A stretch of DNA of 64,000 nucleotides from Cellulomonas sp. (GCF_015234515.1 NZ_JADGMY010000031.1:41989-105988); one strand, 5' to 3'. Counted from the stretch's first letter, positions 1 through 10,498 are shown. Numbers and translations are program-made. The notes: a model not told the origin generated them from the letters alone.

Positions 1-818
1 GCGACCTCCGCCGGCTCGTCGGAGCGCGCCCGGATCAGCGCGAGGGTCTGCAGGACCGAGTCGTGCAGGTGCGCCGCGATGTCGGCCCGCTCGGCCTCGC
101 GGGCGCGCGCGGCGCGCTCGTCCCCGAGCGCGCGCACCAGGCGCACCCACCACGGCGCCATGACGAGCCCGACCCCGACCAGCACGGCGAGCGCCGCGAC
201 GCCGGACTGCACGAGGAGCACGGGCTCGACCCCCTGCCCGACGACCTGCCCGACGACCAGCAGCACGCCGGCCGCCGCGAGCAGCCCGCCGCCGATGAGG
301 CGCAGGACGCTGATGCGGCGCCCGTCCTGCCGCCCGTGCTGCAGCGCGTCGAGCTGGCTCCAGGCGAGTGCGACGCCGACGAGCACGACCAGGACGGGCA
401 GGGCCCAGGCGGCGTCGATGGTCGCGCCCAGACGCGTGCCGACCAGCACGGCGGCCGTCAGGACGAGCAGCCCGCCGAGCGCGAGCTCCGCCCACGGGAC
501 GCGGCGGCCGTCGGAGCGCAGGGGCTGGCGCCGGGCGAGCCGCTGCATCGCGCTCGGTCGTCCGGCGGCGGCGGCCGCCGCCGGGTCCCCGACGGGCACG
601 ACGAGCCACCAGAACGTGTAGAGCGCCGCACCGACGCCGGCGACGGGCACGAGCGCGACCAGCGCGATCCGCACGGCCGCGACGGGGACGTCCAGGTGGG
701 CCGCCAGTCCCGTGGCCACCCCCGCGATCCAGCGGCCGCGTTCGGGACGGCGCAGCGGCAGACGGGCGCGCGAGGGCACGCCGGGCTGCGCCGGGGCGCC
801 GTACGGAGCAGGGGTCAC
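1..818 (-). CDS. PspC-domain sensor histidine kinase (3' end cut by window edge)
   Basis: The visible part is about 272 residues. Residues 20-75 form a PspC domain (RGRWIAGVATGLAAHLDVP followed by a membrane helix). Four further hydrophobic segments follow, then a NarL-type kinase phospho-acceptor motif (HLHDSVLQTL) at about residues 250-259, just before the window edge. The ATPase domain would lie outside the window. The start is the GTG at 818, which gives the PspC domain a normal N-terminus. PspC-fused kinases of actinobacteria are membrane sensors associated with envelope stress. This one diverges from a PspC/LiaF-like gene at 967, which fits a shared cell-envelope role. The signal sensed is unknown. 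Confidence 0.85.
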   Translation of the reverse strand, partial: MTPAPYGAPAQPGVPSRARLPLRRPERGRWIAGVATGLAAHLDVPVAAVRIALVALVPVAGVGAALYTFWWLVVPVGDPAAAAAAGRPSAMQRLARRQPLRSDGRRVPWAELALGGLLVLTAAVLVGTRLGATIDAAWALPVLVVLVGVALAWSQLDALQHGRQDGRRISVLRLIGGGLLAAAGVLLVVGQVVGQGVEPVLLVQSGVAALAVLVGVGLVMAPWWVRLVRALGDERAARAREAERADIAAHLHDSVLQTLALIRARSDEPAEV

Positions 819-966
819 GCACAGATCGTCACACGCCGCACCCCCTCCACCGGTGCTCCGGCGTGCCGGTTCAGGGGTCGGGACGACGAGATGGGGGTGC
901 AGGCCAGGGTCGGGTCAGGGGTGGTCCCGGATGTGCCGGCGACGGTGGGCCGGTCAGGATCGAGCC

Positions 967-2409
967 ATGGACACGCAGACTCCCGCCGGTGCTGATGCCG
1001 GCACGCCGGGCCCGACGCCCGGCGCGGGCCCCGGACCGTACCCGGGCACCACGCCCCCGCCCGCTCCCCACGCCTTCTGGGCCGGGGTGCGTCGCACGGG
1101 GCTGTACCGCTCCGACGAGCGCTGGGTCGGTGGCGTGGCCGGCGGCCTGGCCGAGCGCGTCGGCGTCGACCCGCTGCTCGTGCGGGGCCTCCTGGCCGTC
1201 ACGTTCCTCGTGGGTGGGCTCGGCCTCGTGATCTACGGCGTCGCCTGGGCGCTGCTGCCCGACGCCCGGGACAACCGGATCCTGCTCGAGCGGCTGGGCG
1301 CCGGTGACGCGAACGGCGCGCTGCTCGGCTCGCTCGCGTTCGTCGTCGTCGGCCTGGCCAGGGGCGACGGCTGGTGGTGGTTCTGGGACGGCGGGAGCGC
1401 CCTCGGCGGTGCGCTGTGGCTCGTCTGCATCATCGGTCTCGTCGCGCTCGTCGCGACCGCGGTGCAGCGTCGCGGCCGGTGGCAGCCGCCCGCGGGCTGG
1501 GCGCCTCCCGGTGGCGCGCACCACCCGACCGGTGCGGCGACGTCGGCAGCGGCGGCGTGGGCCGCGCAGGCACCCACTGCACCCCTGCCGACGAGCGCGC
1601 AGGCACCCACCACACCTGGGGCTGCGGGTGCCCCCCAGCCGACGGCACCGCCGTACCCGCCGGCACCGCCGTACCCGCCGGCACCGCCGTACCCGCCCTT
1701 CGGCAGCGCGCCGGTGCCTCCGGTCCCCCCGGCACCGCCCCGCCCCCCGCGGCGCAGCGCCGACGGCGCGACCATCGGTGCGGTCGTCGGCCTCAGCGTC
1801 GTGGGCCTGGGGGTCCTGATGCTCGCCGAGCGCACGGGCGCCTACGACGGCCCGCTGGCGCTCACCGCCGGTGGCGTCGCGCTGCTCGTCGCCGGACTGG
1901 GCATCGTGACGCTGGGCCTGCGCGGCCGCAGCAGCGGCTTCGTCGGGTTCCTCGCGGTCGCGGGCGCCCTCGTGTGGGTGCCGATCGCGCTGGTGCACCA
2001 GACCGAGTGGTCGGACACCGTCGGCCGGGGCTGGGACGGGCAGCAGCGGGACGTCGTGGTCACGAGCCGCGACGTGGCGAGCAACGGGTTCGACCTCGCG
2101 GCGGGCAGCTCCCGCATCGACCTCACGGGCGTCCCGCTCGACGACGACGTCCTCACCGTGCCCATCGCGATCGGTGCCGGACAGCTCGTGGTGGTCGTGC
2201 CGCAGGAGGCGGCCGTCCAGGCGAACGTCACGAACGGGATCGGGTCCGTCCGGTTCGAGGTCGACGAGGACTTCCACGAGCAGAGCGGCGTGGGCCTGGA
2301 CGACCTGGTGTACCAGGACGACGACGCCGCCGCCGGTTCACCGAACCTCGTGCTCGACATCAGCTCGGGTGTCGGCGAGGTCCGCATCATCGAGGAGGTC
2401 GCACCGTGA
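967..2409 (+). CDS. PspC / LiaF-like multi-pass membrane protein
   Basis: This 480-residue protein has an N-terminal PspC domain (GLYRSDERWVGGVAGGLAER onward, about residues 42-100). A Pro/Ala-rich linker contains three tandem PPYPPA-type units near residues 230-245. Several membrane helices follow. The C-terminal globular part resembles the LiaF C-terminal domain (VVVVPQEAAVQANVTNGIGS). An upstream GTG would extend the frame, but ATG 967 is preferred because it starts just before the PspC domain and lies 6 nt after a CAGGAT -10-like box, as expected for a leaderless mRNA. It overlaps the next gene by 4 nt. It diverges from a PspC kinase, suggesting an envelope-stress sensing pair. Family assignment is firm; the role is inferred. 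Confidence 0.85.
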   Translation: MDTQTPAGADAGTPGPTPGAGPGPYPGTTPPPAPHAFWAGVRRTGLYRSDERWVGGVAGGLAERVGVDPLLVRGLLAVTFLVGGLGLVIYGVAWALLPDARDNRILLERLGAGDANGALLGSLAFVVVGLARGDGWWWFWDGGSALGGALWLVCIIGLVALVATAVQRRGRWQPPAGWAPPGGAHHPTGAATSAAAAWAAQAPTAPLPTSAQAPTTPGAAGAPQPTAPPYPPAPPYPPAPPYPPFGSAPVPPVPPAPPRPPRRSADGATIGAVVGLSVVGLGVLMLAERTGAYDGPLALTAGGVALLVAGLGIVTLGLRGRSSGFVGFLAVAGALVWVPIALVHQTEWSDTVGRGWDGQQRDVVVTSRDVASNGFDLAAGSSRIDLTGVPLDDDVLTVPIAIGAGQLVVVVPQEAAVQANVTNGIGSVRFEVDEDFHEQSGVGLDDLVYQDDDAAAGSPNLVLDISSGVGEVRIIEEVAP

Positions 2410-2708
2410 GCACCGACGACAGCACCCTGCACGACCCCGTGCGGGACACCGCCCGGCTGGACGCCGCCGCACCCGACGACACCACGGCCCGCACCCCGGA
2501 CGTCACCACGCGCCGCACCGGCGTGCGGGTGGGGACGGTCGTGTGGGGCCTCATCGTCGCCCTCGTGGGCCTGGGCGTCGTCCTCGTCGCCGCCGGGTAC
2601 ACGATCGACGTCCAGCTCGCCGCCATCGTGCTGCTCATCGCCGGTGGTGTCGGGCTCATCCTCGGCCCCCTGTTCCAGGGGGTGCGCCGCAGCCGCAGCG
2701 AGCAGTGA
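2406..2708 (+). CDS. small two-helix membrane protein, partner of PspC protein
   Basis: The product is 100 residues: a polar N-terminus rich in Asp and Thr, then two hydrophobic helices (about 45-64 and 69-88) and a short basic tail. The GTG start overlaps the stop of the PspC gene (GTGA), so the two are translationally coupled. Its size and topology resemble LiaI-type small membrane proteins that accompany LiaF/PspC proteins, but there is no diagnostic motif. Two strong hairpins follow the stop codon. Function not recognised beyond membrane association. Confidence 0.75.
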   Translation: MSTDDSTLHDPVRDTARLDAAAPDDTTARTPDVTTRRTGVRVGTVVWGLIVALVGLGVVLVAAGYTIDVQLAAIVLLIAGGVGLILGPLFQGVRRSRSEQ

Positions 2709-2714
2709 GCCGCG

Positions 2715-2793
2715 GACCCCGCCGCCGCCGCGGCGGCGGCGGGGTCACCGCACGACGAAGGGCCGGCACCCGTGACGGGTGCCGGCCCTTCGT
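2715..2793. terminator. two consecutive GC hairpins, bidirectional terminator region
   Basis: 2715-2746 is a perfect inverted repeat of 16-nt arms built from GCC/GGC triplets. 2755-2793 is a second perfect inverted repeat (arms of 18 nt around TGA) ending in TTCGT. They lie between convergent genes (stops at 2708 and 2856) and could terminate transcription from both sides. Confidence 0.75.
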
Positions 2794-2855
2794 GCCTACC
2801 GTGCGGTCCGCTCACCGGACCGCGCGTGGCGCGAGCCGCGAAGGCCGCGGCCTGC

Positions 2856-3329
2856 TCAGACGGACTGGGCGACGGGTGCGGCGCCGATCGGCGTCTCGAG
2901 CCGGACGGCGATGCGGCGCAGGGCCTCACCGGTGACGATGAAGACGACGCCGAGGCCGAAGACGAGGAGCCCGACGCCGAAGGCGACGACCGAGGTGAAC
3001 AGGGACGCGCGCAGGAACGAGCCGTTCATGACGGTCGCGCGGACCGGGTCCTCCTTGTCGAGCTCGGCGTACGTCTTGCCGTCCGACGCGGCGAGCGCGT
3101 GCTCGTTGATGATGTCGGCCTGCGCCCACGCCTCCCACGGCGTGTCGACCAGCGCGCCGCCGAACGCCGCGGCGTCGTCGGAGACCGTGATCTCCTCGGC
3201 GCGCAGGTTGCTGGACACCGCGATCCAGGTGCCGGCGCCGGCGACGGCGAAGAGCATGCCGAAGACGAGGACGATGGTCGCCAGCACCTTGAGGTGGGCG
3301 GGCTTGGTCTGGACTGCTGCGTTCGACAT
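2856..3329 (-). CDS. two-helix membrane protein of unknown function
   Basis: The product is 157 residues. A hydrophobic helix near residues 15-38 is followed by an extracytoplasmic stretch of about 70 residues containing TWIAVSSNLRAEEI and a DKEDPVRA segment. A second helix lies near 112-135 and a cytoplasmic tail closes the protein. The topology suggests both termini inside and one outer loop. Proteins of this type are common in Cellulomonas-like actinobacteria and are usually left as hypothetical; I recognise no enzyme motif. It stands alone, convergent with the PspC operon, with its own upstream region. Confidence 0.75.
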   Translation of the reverse strand: MSNAAVQTKPAHLKVLATIVLVFGMLFAVAGAGTWIAVSSNLRAEEITVSDDAAAFGGALVDTPWEAWAQADIINEHALAASDGKTYAELDKEDPVRATVMNGSFLRASLFTSVVAFGVGLLVFGLGVVFIVTGEALRRIAVRLETPIGAAPVAQSV

Positions 3330-3579
3330 CTCGATCTCCCCGATCGGTTAGGACTGACCCCCGCGTGACCGGAGGTCCGGTCCGGTGAACGACGTGCTCA
3401 CATGAACAGCGTCGCCGCAGGTGAGGCGTTTCGGGTGGGACCCTGGTCCCGTGGGCGTGTCGCCCCACTCACCCGGACGAGTGAATCACGAGGTCGACCC
3501 CGGACCTAGGGCCTGTTGCAGTGTGCCCACCTGGCCCGACGCGGGCGCCGCACGAGACAGGGACGACCCTCGCACCCCG
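3330..3579. other. intergenic region, promoter of 3329 gene and 3' end of glycosyltransferase
   Basis: These 250 bases hold no convincing reading frame. The left part must contain the promoter of the minus-strand membrane-protein gene and the right part the end of the glycosyltransferase transcript. A short perfect hairpin (GGGACC-CT-GGTCCC) lies at 3437-3450. No tRNA or riboswitch structure was recognised. Confidence 0.4.
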
Positions 3580-4725
3580 TCAGACCAGCGTGCGGGCCCT
3601 CGCGTACTGGGCCTCGGCGGCGTCGAGCACGTGCTCCCAGTCGAACGGCGGCGGGACGCTCGCCGCGCGCTCGCGCATCCCCGCCAGCAGGTGTCGGTCC
3701 CGAGCCAGCAGGACGACCGCCTCGGTCATCTCCGCGTCGTCGGCGACGAGGAACCCGTCGAGGCCGTCGGTGACGAACTCCCCCACCCCCGTGCCGGCGT
3801 GCGCCAGCACGGCCAGCCCCGCGGTGCGCGCCTCGAGCGCCGCGATCCCGAAGGCCTCCAGCCGGGCGGGCGCGAGGAACACGTCGGCGTCGCGGTACGC
3901 CGCCCGCACCTCCTCGCGCGGGAGGCGCCCGCGGAGCTCGACGACGCGCTCCAGCCCGGCCGCCGCGACACGTGCCCGGACGGCGTCGCGCGCCGGGCCG
4001 TCACCGATCAGCGTGAGGTGCAACGCGTCCGGCGGCAGGCGCCGCGCTGCGGCCGTGACGACGTCGACCAGGGGCACGGCCCGCTTGCGGGGCGCCAGGC
4101 GCATGGTCGCGACGAGGCGCAGCGGCGCAGCGGGCGCGTCGTCCCGCGGGACGGCCGGCGCGGTGCTCCCGGCCCGGGGCGCCCACGCCGCGACGTCGAT
4201 GCCGTTGGGCACCACGTCGACGCGTACGTCGAACAGCTCGCGCACCCGCAGCGCCGCCGCACCGCTGACGGCGCTGAGCGCCGCGGGCAGCCCACGCCAC
4301 CGGGTGTGCCGCACGAGCGGCCGTCCCAGGCGCACCGTGCCGTCGAGCATGCAGTGCCACGTGATGGCCGTCGGCACGTGCAGCGCCGTCGCGACCCGGA
4401 CGCCGTCGAACGCGAACGGTGACAGGACGCCGGCGTGGACGTGCACGGCGTCGGGCCCCACGTCGCGCAGCGCGGACCGGATCAGGCTCGGGCCGGCCAC
4501 GGGGTTGACGGGCAGATCGAACGGCAGGCGGGCGCCGAGCCGGTGCACGTGCACGCCGTCCTCGACGTCCACGACGCCGCCGCGCTCGCCACCCTCACCG
4601 AGGGTGGCGGTGAGCACGTGCACCTCGTGGCCCGCACGCGCCTGGTGCCGGGCGAGGTCCCCCACCTGCGTCTCGATGCCCCCGGTCCGGGGCGCGAAGC
4701 AGTCGGAGACGTGGACGATCCGCAC
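3580..4725 (-). CDS. GT4-family glycosyltransferase
   Basis: The 381-residue product has the two-domain layout of family 4 retaining glycosyltransferases. It begins with VRIVHVSDCFAPRTGGIETQ (donor/acceptor Rossmann start with the GG-x-E loop). The C-terminal domain contains LVATMRLAPRKR, LIGDGPAR, VELRGRLPREEVRAAY and the nucleotide-sugar region FLAPARLEAFGIAALEARTAG, with the E-x7-E motif. GTG 4725 is chosen because the family starts directly at this strand. The frame stays open upstream, but only through the DUF3817 gene in another frame. Substrate is unknown; cell-wall glycolipid or polysaccharide synthesis is likely. It lies 17 bp after the DUF3817 gene, so co-transcription is likely. 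Confidence 0.88.
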   Translation of the reverse strand: MRIVHVSDCFAPRTGGIETQVGDLARHQARAGHEVHVLTATLGEGGERGGVVDVEDGVHVHRLGARLPFDLPVNPVAGPSLIRSALRDVGPDAVHVHAGVLSPFAFDGVRVATALHVPTAITWHCMLDGTVRLGRPLVRHTRWRGLPAALSAVSGAAALRVRELFDVRVDVVPNGIDVAAWAPRAGSTAPAVPRDDAPAAPLRLVATMRLAPRKRAVPLVDVVTAAARRLPPDALHLTLIGDGPARDAVRARVAAAGLERVVELRGRLPREEVRAAYRDADVFLAPARLEAFGIAALEARTAGLAVLAHAGTGVGEFVTDGLDGFLVADDAEMTEAVVLLARDRHLLAGMRERAASVPPPFDWEHVLDAAEAQYARARTLV

Positions 4726-4742
4726 GCGTCGGCCGTCCGGCG

Positions 4743-5162
4743 TCAGGCCTGCGGCCCGGCGGCCGCGTCGATGCGGGCGTCCGCGTCCGCGTGCACGCGC
4801 CGTTCCAGGACGAACGACATGACCGGCACCACGCCCGCCGCGGCCATCGCCGTGAGCCGCCCGAGCCGCCAGCGCAGGGTCGACCACAGGTCGAACACGG
4901 TGACGAGGTACACGACGTACACCCAGCCGTGCACCATCGCGATGATCCGCGCCGCCTCGTGCCGCGGGTCGCCCTCGACGTTGAAGCCGGGGAGCTGCAG
5001 CACGTACTTGAAGAGCATCTCGACGCACAGGATCAGCAGCATCACGCCCGTGATCCACGCCATCACGCGGTAGCGCCTCAGCGACCCCCGGGCCTTGCGC
5101 CCCCAGGCGGTCGCGTCGGGAGTCCCGACCTCGGTCGGGGTGCTGGTCGGTTCCGTGGTCAC
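4743..5162 (-). CDS. DUF3817 integral membrane protein
   Basis: The product is 139 residues. A polar N-terminus is followed by three membrane helices, with the DUF3817 hallmarks: YRVMAWITGVMLLILCVEM, a KYV...LPGF segment, and MVHGWVYVVYLVTVFDLWST with the conserved HGWVY. The family is widespread in actinobacteria, often beside guaA or guaB, and has no proven function. Here it sits directly downstream of guaA and upstream of the glycosyltransferase on the same strand. A purine-like SD (GAGAGGACC) precedes the GTG start. Confidence 0.9.
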   Translation of the reverse strand: MTTEPTSTPTEVGTPDATAWGRKARGSLRRYRVMAWITGVMLLILCVEMLFKYVLQLPGFNVEGDPRHEAARIIAMVHGWVYVVYLVTVFDLWSTLRWRLGRLTAMAAAGVVPVMSFVLERRVHADADARIDAAAGPQA

Positions 5163-5202
5163 GCTGGTCCTCTCGTCGTCGCTCGTCGCACCCCCGCGGG
5201 CA

Positions 5203-6810
<1,608 letters not shown>

Positions 6811-7043
6811 GCGTCCAGCCTAGTCCGCGTCCGGGGCGCCGACGGCCCTCCTGCCTGCGTCAGCGGCGCCCGGCGAGGACCGTCGTGGCGCTCGCGCGAG
6901 AGGTGCGACGCCCTGGGCCCCCGCGGGCCTCGGCCTGGGTTCGGGGGCCCATCGCGCACGTCGGGCGCGCACTAGCGTCGGCGCGACCCACGGTTCGCCG
7001 TGGCAGCCGGGCGACCGGCACGACGTGACGAAGGGTGTCCTCG

Positions 7044-7466
7044 ATGCGACCTGCAGTCATCGCCCAGGTGGCGGCGACGAGCGCTCTCGGCGCGCTGCTG
7101 AGCTCCTTCGCCGCCCTCTACGTCTCGCTGCAGAGCTTCGACGTCACGGCCGGGATCATCCTGCGGGCCTTGCTCGTGACCGTGGTCCTGCTGGTCGCCG
7201 GCTGGTTCGCCGTGCGGGCGCGCGTGCTGTCCACCACACGGACCGGCCTGCGCCTCGGCGCACTGCTGGGACTCGTGCTCGGTTACGCGCTGAGCCCCAC
7301 GACCTGGGCCGGGCGCACCTACGCGGCGCAGCTGGTCGCGGAGCCCGGCGCCGTCACCATCGTCCTCGACCTCGCCCTGTGGCTCCTCGTCGGTGGCGTG
7401 GCCGTGCTGGTCGCCAGCGCCCCGGCGAGTGCGGGCGAGCCGGCGACGTACCGCACGCACCGATGA
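7044..7466 (+). CDS. small multi-pass membrane protein of unknown function
   Basis: The product is 140 residues with four hydrophobic helices (about 5-27, 34-54, 70-88 and 106-125) and short loops. ATG 7044 is chosen because GAAGG at 7030-7034 lies 9 nt upstream; a GTG at 7035 is the alternative. No enzymatic or transport motif was recognised. It faces the Tad locus convergently, its stop being 34 bp from the end of the last lipoprotein gene. Whether it has anything to do with the pilus is not known. Confidence 0.65.
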   Translation: MRPAVIAQVAATSALGALLSSFAALYVSLQSFDVTAGIILRALLVTVVLLVAGWFAVRARVLSTTRTGLRLGALLGLVLGYALSPTTWAGRTYAAQLVAEPGAVTIVLDLALWLLVGGVAVLVASAPASAGEPATYRTHR

Positions 7467-7500
7467 GGGGGCGACGCCGCGCCAGTGGGGAACCGACGCC

Positions 7501-8037
7501 TCAGTCGACGACGACGGCCAGGGTCTCCTCGATCCCGGCGACGAGGTCGGGGTCGAGGTCCGGCCCGGTGAGCTGCAGGGCGACGGCGTGGTGCTGGCGA
7601 TCCGCCGAGGCCGTCCACAGCACGCCGTCGTAGACCGTGCCGTCCTCCGGCTCGTAGGTGAACTCGGTGCGCGTGAGCTCACGCTCGCTACGCCCCAGCT
7701 CGTCCTCGTCGACGTACCGGACGACCGCGAAGCCGGGCATCTCGCCGATCTGTGCGGTCGCCATCAGCGCGGACCGCGCCATGGCCGCGTCGTAGAACCC
7801 GACCTCGGGCGCGGCGGCGAGCTGGATCCGTGCGTCGTCGCCCTCGACGTCCTGCCACGAGCGGGTCCACCGCTCGTTGAGCTCACCGGTGTCGACCCAC
7901 GTGTCGGGGACCGCGAACCGCATGCTCTCCTCCGAGGCCGCTACCCAGCCCTCGGGCAGCGGGTCGCTCGAGCACCCACCGGCGAGCGCGAGCGCGAGCG
8001 CGACGGACACCAACCGGGCTGAACGGGACGACGACAT
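7501..8037 (-). CDS. Lipoprotein of pilin-like module A (PsbP/LpqN-like fold suspected)
   Basis: The 178-residue product has a lipoprotein signal peptide with Cys22 in AGGC. The mature part starts with DPLPEGW and contains FAVPDTW, an arrangement seen in PsbP/LpqN-like secreted domains. It ends in an amphipathic GIEETLAVVV helix. The start is ATG 8037. It is the last gene of the minus-strand series: 8527-9942 giant pilin-like protein, 8063-8530 four-helix protein, then this one. A second lipoprotein with similar length and ending (10533-11162) follows the other giant protein, so it is probably a constant part of the module. Fold assignment is by eye and tentative. Confidence 0.7.
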   Translation of the reverse strand: MSSSRSARLVSVALALALAGGCSSDPLPEGWVAASEESMRFAVPDTWVDTGELNERWTRSWQDVEGDDARIQLAAAPEVGFYDAAMARSALMATAQIGEMPGFAVVRYVDEDELGRSERELTRTEFTYEPEDGTVYDGVLWTASADRQHHAVALQLTGPDLDPDLVAGIEETLAVVVD

Positions 8038-8062
8038 GAGTGGACTCCGAGCTCGTGGTGGA

Positions 8063-8530
8063 TCAGGAGGCGTAGCCGGACGCGTGGTGCGGTCGAGGAG
8101 CACGTGGCCTGCTCCGGCGCAGCGCCAGGAGCGCCCCGACGAGTGCCGCCACGAGGACCGCGACCAGGACCTGGGTGGCGACGGTGACGGCGACGGACCC
8201 GCCCTCCACCCGACCACCCAGCACGAACCAGCTGATGACGCCGGAGGCGACCGGCACCAGTGCGCCCGCCGCGATCCAGTGCCACCACACGGTCCTCGCA
8301 CGCAGCAGCACCAGGACACCACCGGCACCGGCGCCGCACAGGACCGCCCCGGCCAGCCAGGGCAGCCAGACCCACGACAGGAGCGCCTCGACCCCGCCGG
8401 CACGGTACGTGACCCGCAGCAGTGCGCCGGCGCCGTACTCGCCCACGAGGTAGCCCACGAGCCCACCGGCCCAGGCCAGCAGGAGGTCCGACCACCCGAG
8501 CTGCGGTGGCAGCGGACGCGCGCCGCTCAC
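8063..8530 (-). CDS. Four-helix membrane protein of pilin-like module A
   Basis: The 155-residue product has four hydrophobic segments: about 16-38, 47-69, 80-99 and 111-133 from the GTG at 8530. A basic Arg/Pro/His-rich tail follows. That GTG overlaps the stop of the upstream giant gene (GTGA), so the two are translationally coupled; a GTG at 8539 is an alternative. Its helix spacing and basic inter-helix loops resemble the N-terminal 140 residues of the 600-residue protein at 11245-13047. There the same kind of membrane module is fused to the pilin-like protein. No catalytic motif is visible. A membrane anchor or assembly platform for its partner is an inference. Confidence 0.65.
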   Translation of the reverse strand: MSGARPLPPQLGWSDLLLAWAGGLVGYLVGEYGAGALLRVTYRAGGVEALLSWVWLPWLAGAVLCGAGAGGVLVLLRARTVWWHWIAAGALVPVASGVISWFVLGGRVEGGSVAVTVATQVLVAVLVAALVGALLALRRSRPRAPRPHHASGYAS

Positions 8531-9942
8531 GCCACGCACTCCGTGTCGGGGAGCATCGTCCGGACACCGTCCTTGCCCGGCGCCCCGAGGAAGTCCGAGA
8601 CGACCGCGTCGGCGGTCGCCTCCTCACCGCTGATGCTGAAACCGAACTCCCAGCCCTTCTTCACGGTCGCCTCGAACTCCCACTTGTCGCGCACGTTCTC
8701 GTAGGTGGTGACGCTGGTCGTCGCCTTCTCGTACAGGTGCTGGAGGAACGGGTCGTCCGACGGGCGGTCGGGCACCATCGCCTCGAACGGGAGCGCCAGG
8801 GCCACACCGTAGTCGTTCCGGTCCGCGAGCCACCGGTCGACCAGGGCGCGGTTCTCGTCGTCCACCTCGAGGCGGGTCGACGTCACGGTCGAGTCCGAGT
8901 AGTCGTCCGAGGCGCCACCTCCCGCAGCGAACGAGTTGTTGCCCACCCGCCAGCCGAGGCCCCCCTCCCGCACCGAGTTGAAGACCAGGGCGGTGGCCTG
9001 ACCGCTCTTGTCGCGCGTCACCGTGAACGCCCCCTGCGTCATGCCGTGCGCCTCGCCCGAGACCGCGACCATCGAACCGTCGACCGACCCCTGTGCCGTC
9101 AGCTCGTAGGTGTAGCTCTCCTCCCCCGTCACGTAGTCGCGCTCCACCACGACCGCGGTCCCCGCCGACGCCTGGAGCCCGACGCCGATGTTCGGGTCGA
9201 AGAGCTGGGGGTCACCCTTGTCGTCCTTCAGGCCGGTGTCGTGCTTGAGCCCCAGCCCTGCCGTGACGCCGGCTTCGAGCTCGATCCTCGAGAACGCGGT
9301 CTGCGGGTCCTTCGGCGGGTCCGCGATGCCCATCGCCTTGGCTGCGAGGTAGCCGTTCTCGGTGTGGCGGATCGAGTACTGCTGCGCGACGTAGTAGTCG
9401 AGGTCGTCCTTCATCTGCTCCCACTGCTCGAAGGACTCGAACTCCCACGTGTCACCGTACGAGAACGTCAGGTCAGCGCCCAGGTCGACGTCGAGGCCGG
9501 CCTTCTGGCCGTCGCCCAGCTTGTCCACGTCGAACGTCTTCGAGGTGATCCCCCCGGACACGCCGATGCCCGCGCCGTCGGTCACGGTGGCCCGCACCGG
9601 ACCGTCCGCGAACTGCTGGACGACGAAGCCCGCGTCCTGCCCGAAGGTGAAGAACATGACCTTGACCTCGCTGGAGAACTTCTCGCTCTCCTCGTGCAGC
9701 ATGCAGGCGGGAGGCCGGAAGTCGTCGTCCGTCGGCCCGTCGGTGACGGGCGGGGCCGTGCTGCCGCAGTCGGCGGCGTCACCACGAGCGACCGCGGTCA
9801 GCAGGCAGAACGCCTGCGAGATCCGCTCCGGGTACAGGGCGATCCCGGCGATCATCGCCGCGACGAGGATGCCCGCGACGACGACGACGCCGTAGGCCTC
9901 CAGGGTTGCGGCACCGCGGTCCCGCACGTCCTGCCCGTCCAC
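8527..9942 (-). CDS. Giant pilin-like protein A (class III prepilin N-terminus, 471 aa)
   Basis: The N-terminus RDRG/AATLEAYG fits the Flp/TadE prepilin rule: cleavage after Gly10 and Glu at +5 (Glu15). A 25-residue hydrophobic helix follows. The remaining ~430 residues are hydrophilic, rich in Thr, Asp and Gly, and look beta-structured and extracellular. There are only four cysteines: 46, 59, 80 and 469 (third from the end). The protein at 11245-13047 has four in matching positions, the shared CGST-PP motif and a similar C-terminus. The GTG start is preceded by GAGGGAG at good spacing. Typical Flp pilins are 50-80 residues, so this is exceptional. Role inferred: minor pilin, tip protein or adhesin of the Tad pilus. 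Confidence 0.75.
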   Translation of the reverse strand: MDGQDVRDRGAATLEAYGVVVVAGILVAAMIAGIALYPERISQAFCLLTAVARGDAADCGSTAPPVTDGPTDDDFRPPACMLHEESEKFSSEVKVMFFTFGQDAGFVVQQFADGPVRATVTDGAGIGVSGGITSKTFDVDKLGDGQKAGLDVDLGADLTFSYGDTWEFESFEQWEQMKDDLDYYVAQQYSIRHTENGYLAAKAMGIADPPKDPQTAFSRIELEAGVTAGLGLKHDTGLKDDKGDPQLFDPNIGVGLQASAGTAVVVERDYVTGEESYTYELTAQGSVDGSMVAVSGEAHGMTQGAFTVTRDKSGQATALVFNSVREGGLGWRVGNNSFAAGGGASDDYSDSTVTSTRLEVDDENRALVDRWLADRNDYGVALALPFEAMVPDRPSDDPFLQHLYEKATTSVTTYENVRDKWEFEATVKKGWEFGFSISGEEATADAVVSDFLGAPGKDGVRTMLPDTECVA

Positions 9943-10060
9943 TGGCGCTCCCTCGTCCGGCCGTCCGACCGCGTCACTCTAGGGACGGGGCTGTCCGCGC
10001 CCCCAGGGTCCAGGGGCTCAACCCGGGCCGTGAGGCCGGGCCCCCGTGCCCGCCGGGGCG

Positions 10061-10498
10061 TCAGCGCGCGAACGCGACCGCGACGGCCCCGATGCCGAGC
10101 GCGAAGGCGCACAGGAGTCCACCGAGCACCGTCAGCAACCCGCCCCCGAGCCCTGACGCGCTCCGCGCGCCCGGCAGCCGGACGTCGTCCGGACGCCGCG
10201 GATCCACCCATACGGTGATGCGCTCGCCGGGGTGCCGCGCGGCACCGTGCACGCCGGGCGACGGCGCGCCCTCGACGCGCGTCGCCCGGGCCCACCCGCC
10301 GCCGGGAAGCGGGTAGTCGAACGTGATCCGTGCCGGGTCGGTGAAGCTCGAGCGCTCGACGACGACCGCCTCGACCGCCACCCGCTCACCGCGGTCCGAC
10401 GCGCGGCGCGACATGGCCAGGCCGCCCAGCAGGAGCGCGACGCCGATGCCGAGGAAGAGCAGGACGGGGATCGCGGCGAGGAGCAGCCCCATGCTCAT
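10061..10498 (-). CDS. DUF3592-like membrane protein
   Basis: The 145-residue product has an N-terminal helix (MGLLLAAIPVLLFLGIGVAL), then a beta-rich extracytoplasmic section (VVVERSSFTDPARITFDYPL, with GERITVWVDPRRPDDVRLPG). A C-terminal helix follows. The VWVDP.RP motif and helix-domain-helix layout are those of DUF3592. The frame stays open upstream into the preceding lipoprotein gene; ATG 10498 is chosen as the first Met before the helix and leaves a 34-nt gap. Function unknown. It lies between the two pilin-like modules on the same strand. Confidence 0.75.
   Translation of the reverse strand: MSMGLLLAAIPVLLFLGIGVALLLGGLAMSRRASDRGERVAVEAVVVERSSFTDPARITFDYPLPGGGWARATRVEGAPSPGVHGAARHPGERITVWVDPRRPDDVRLPGARSASGLGGGLLTVLGGLLCAFALGIGAVAVAFAR

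Noticed and set aside
63..995. Plus-strand 310-residue frame
   Set aside because: Arg/Ala/Gly-rich shadow of the PspC kinase on the other strand, with no domain.
1650..1697. Tandem repeat of CCGTACCCGCCGGCA as a mobile or structural element
   Set aside because: In frame in the PspC protein it encodes PPYPPA linker units.
3580..5058. 492-residue glycosyltransferase starting near 5058
   Set aside because: The first 111 residues are Arg/Ala-rich and overlap the clear DUF3817 gene in another frame; the family start is at 4725.
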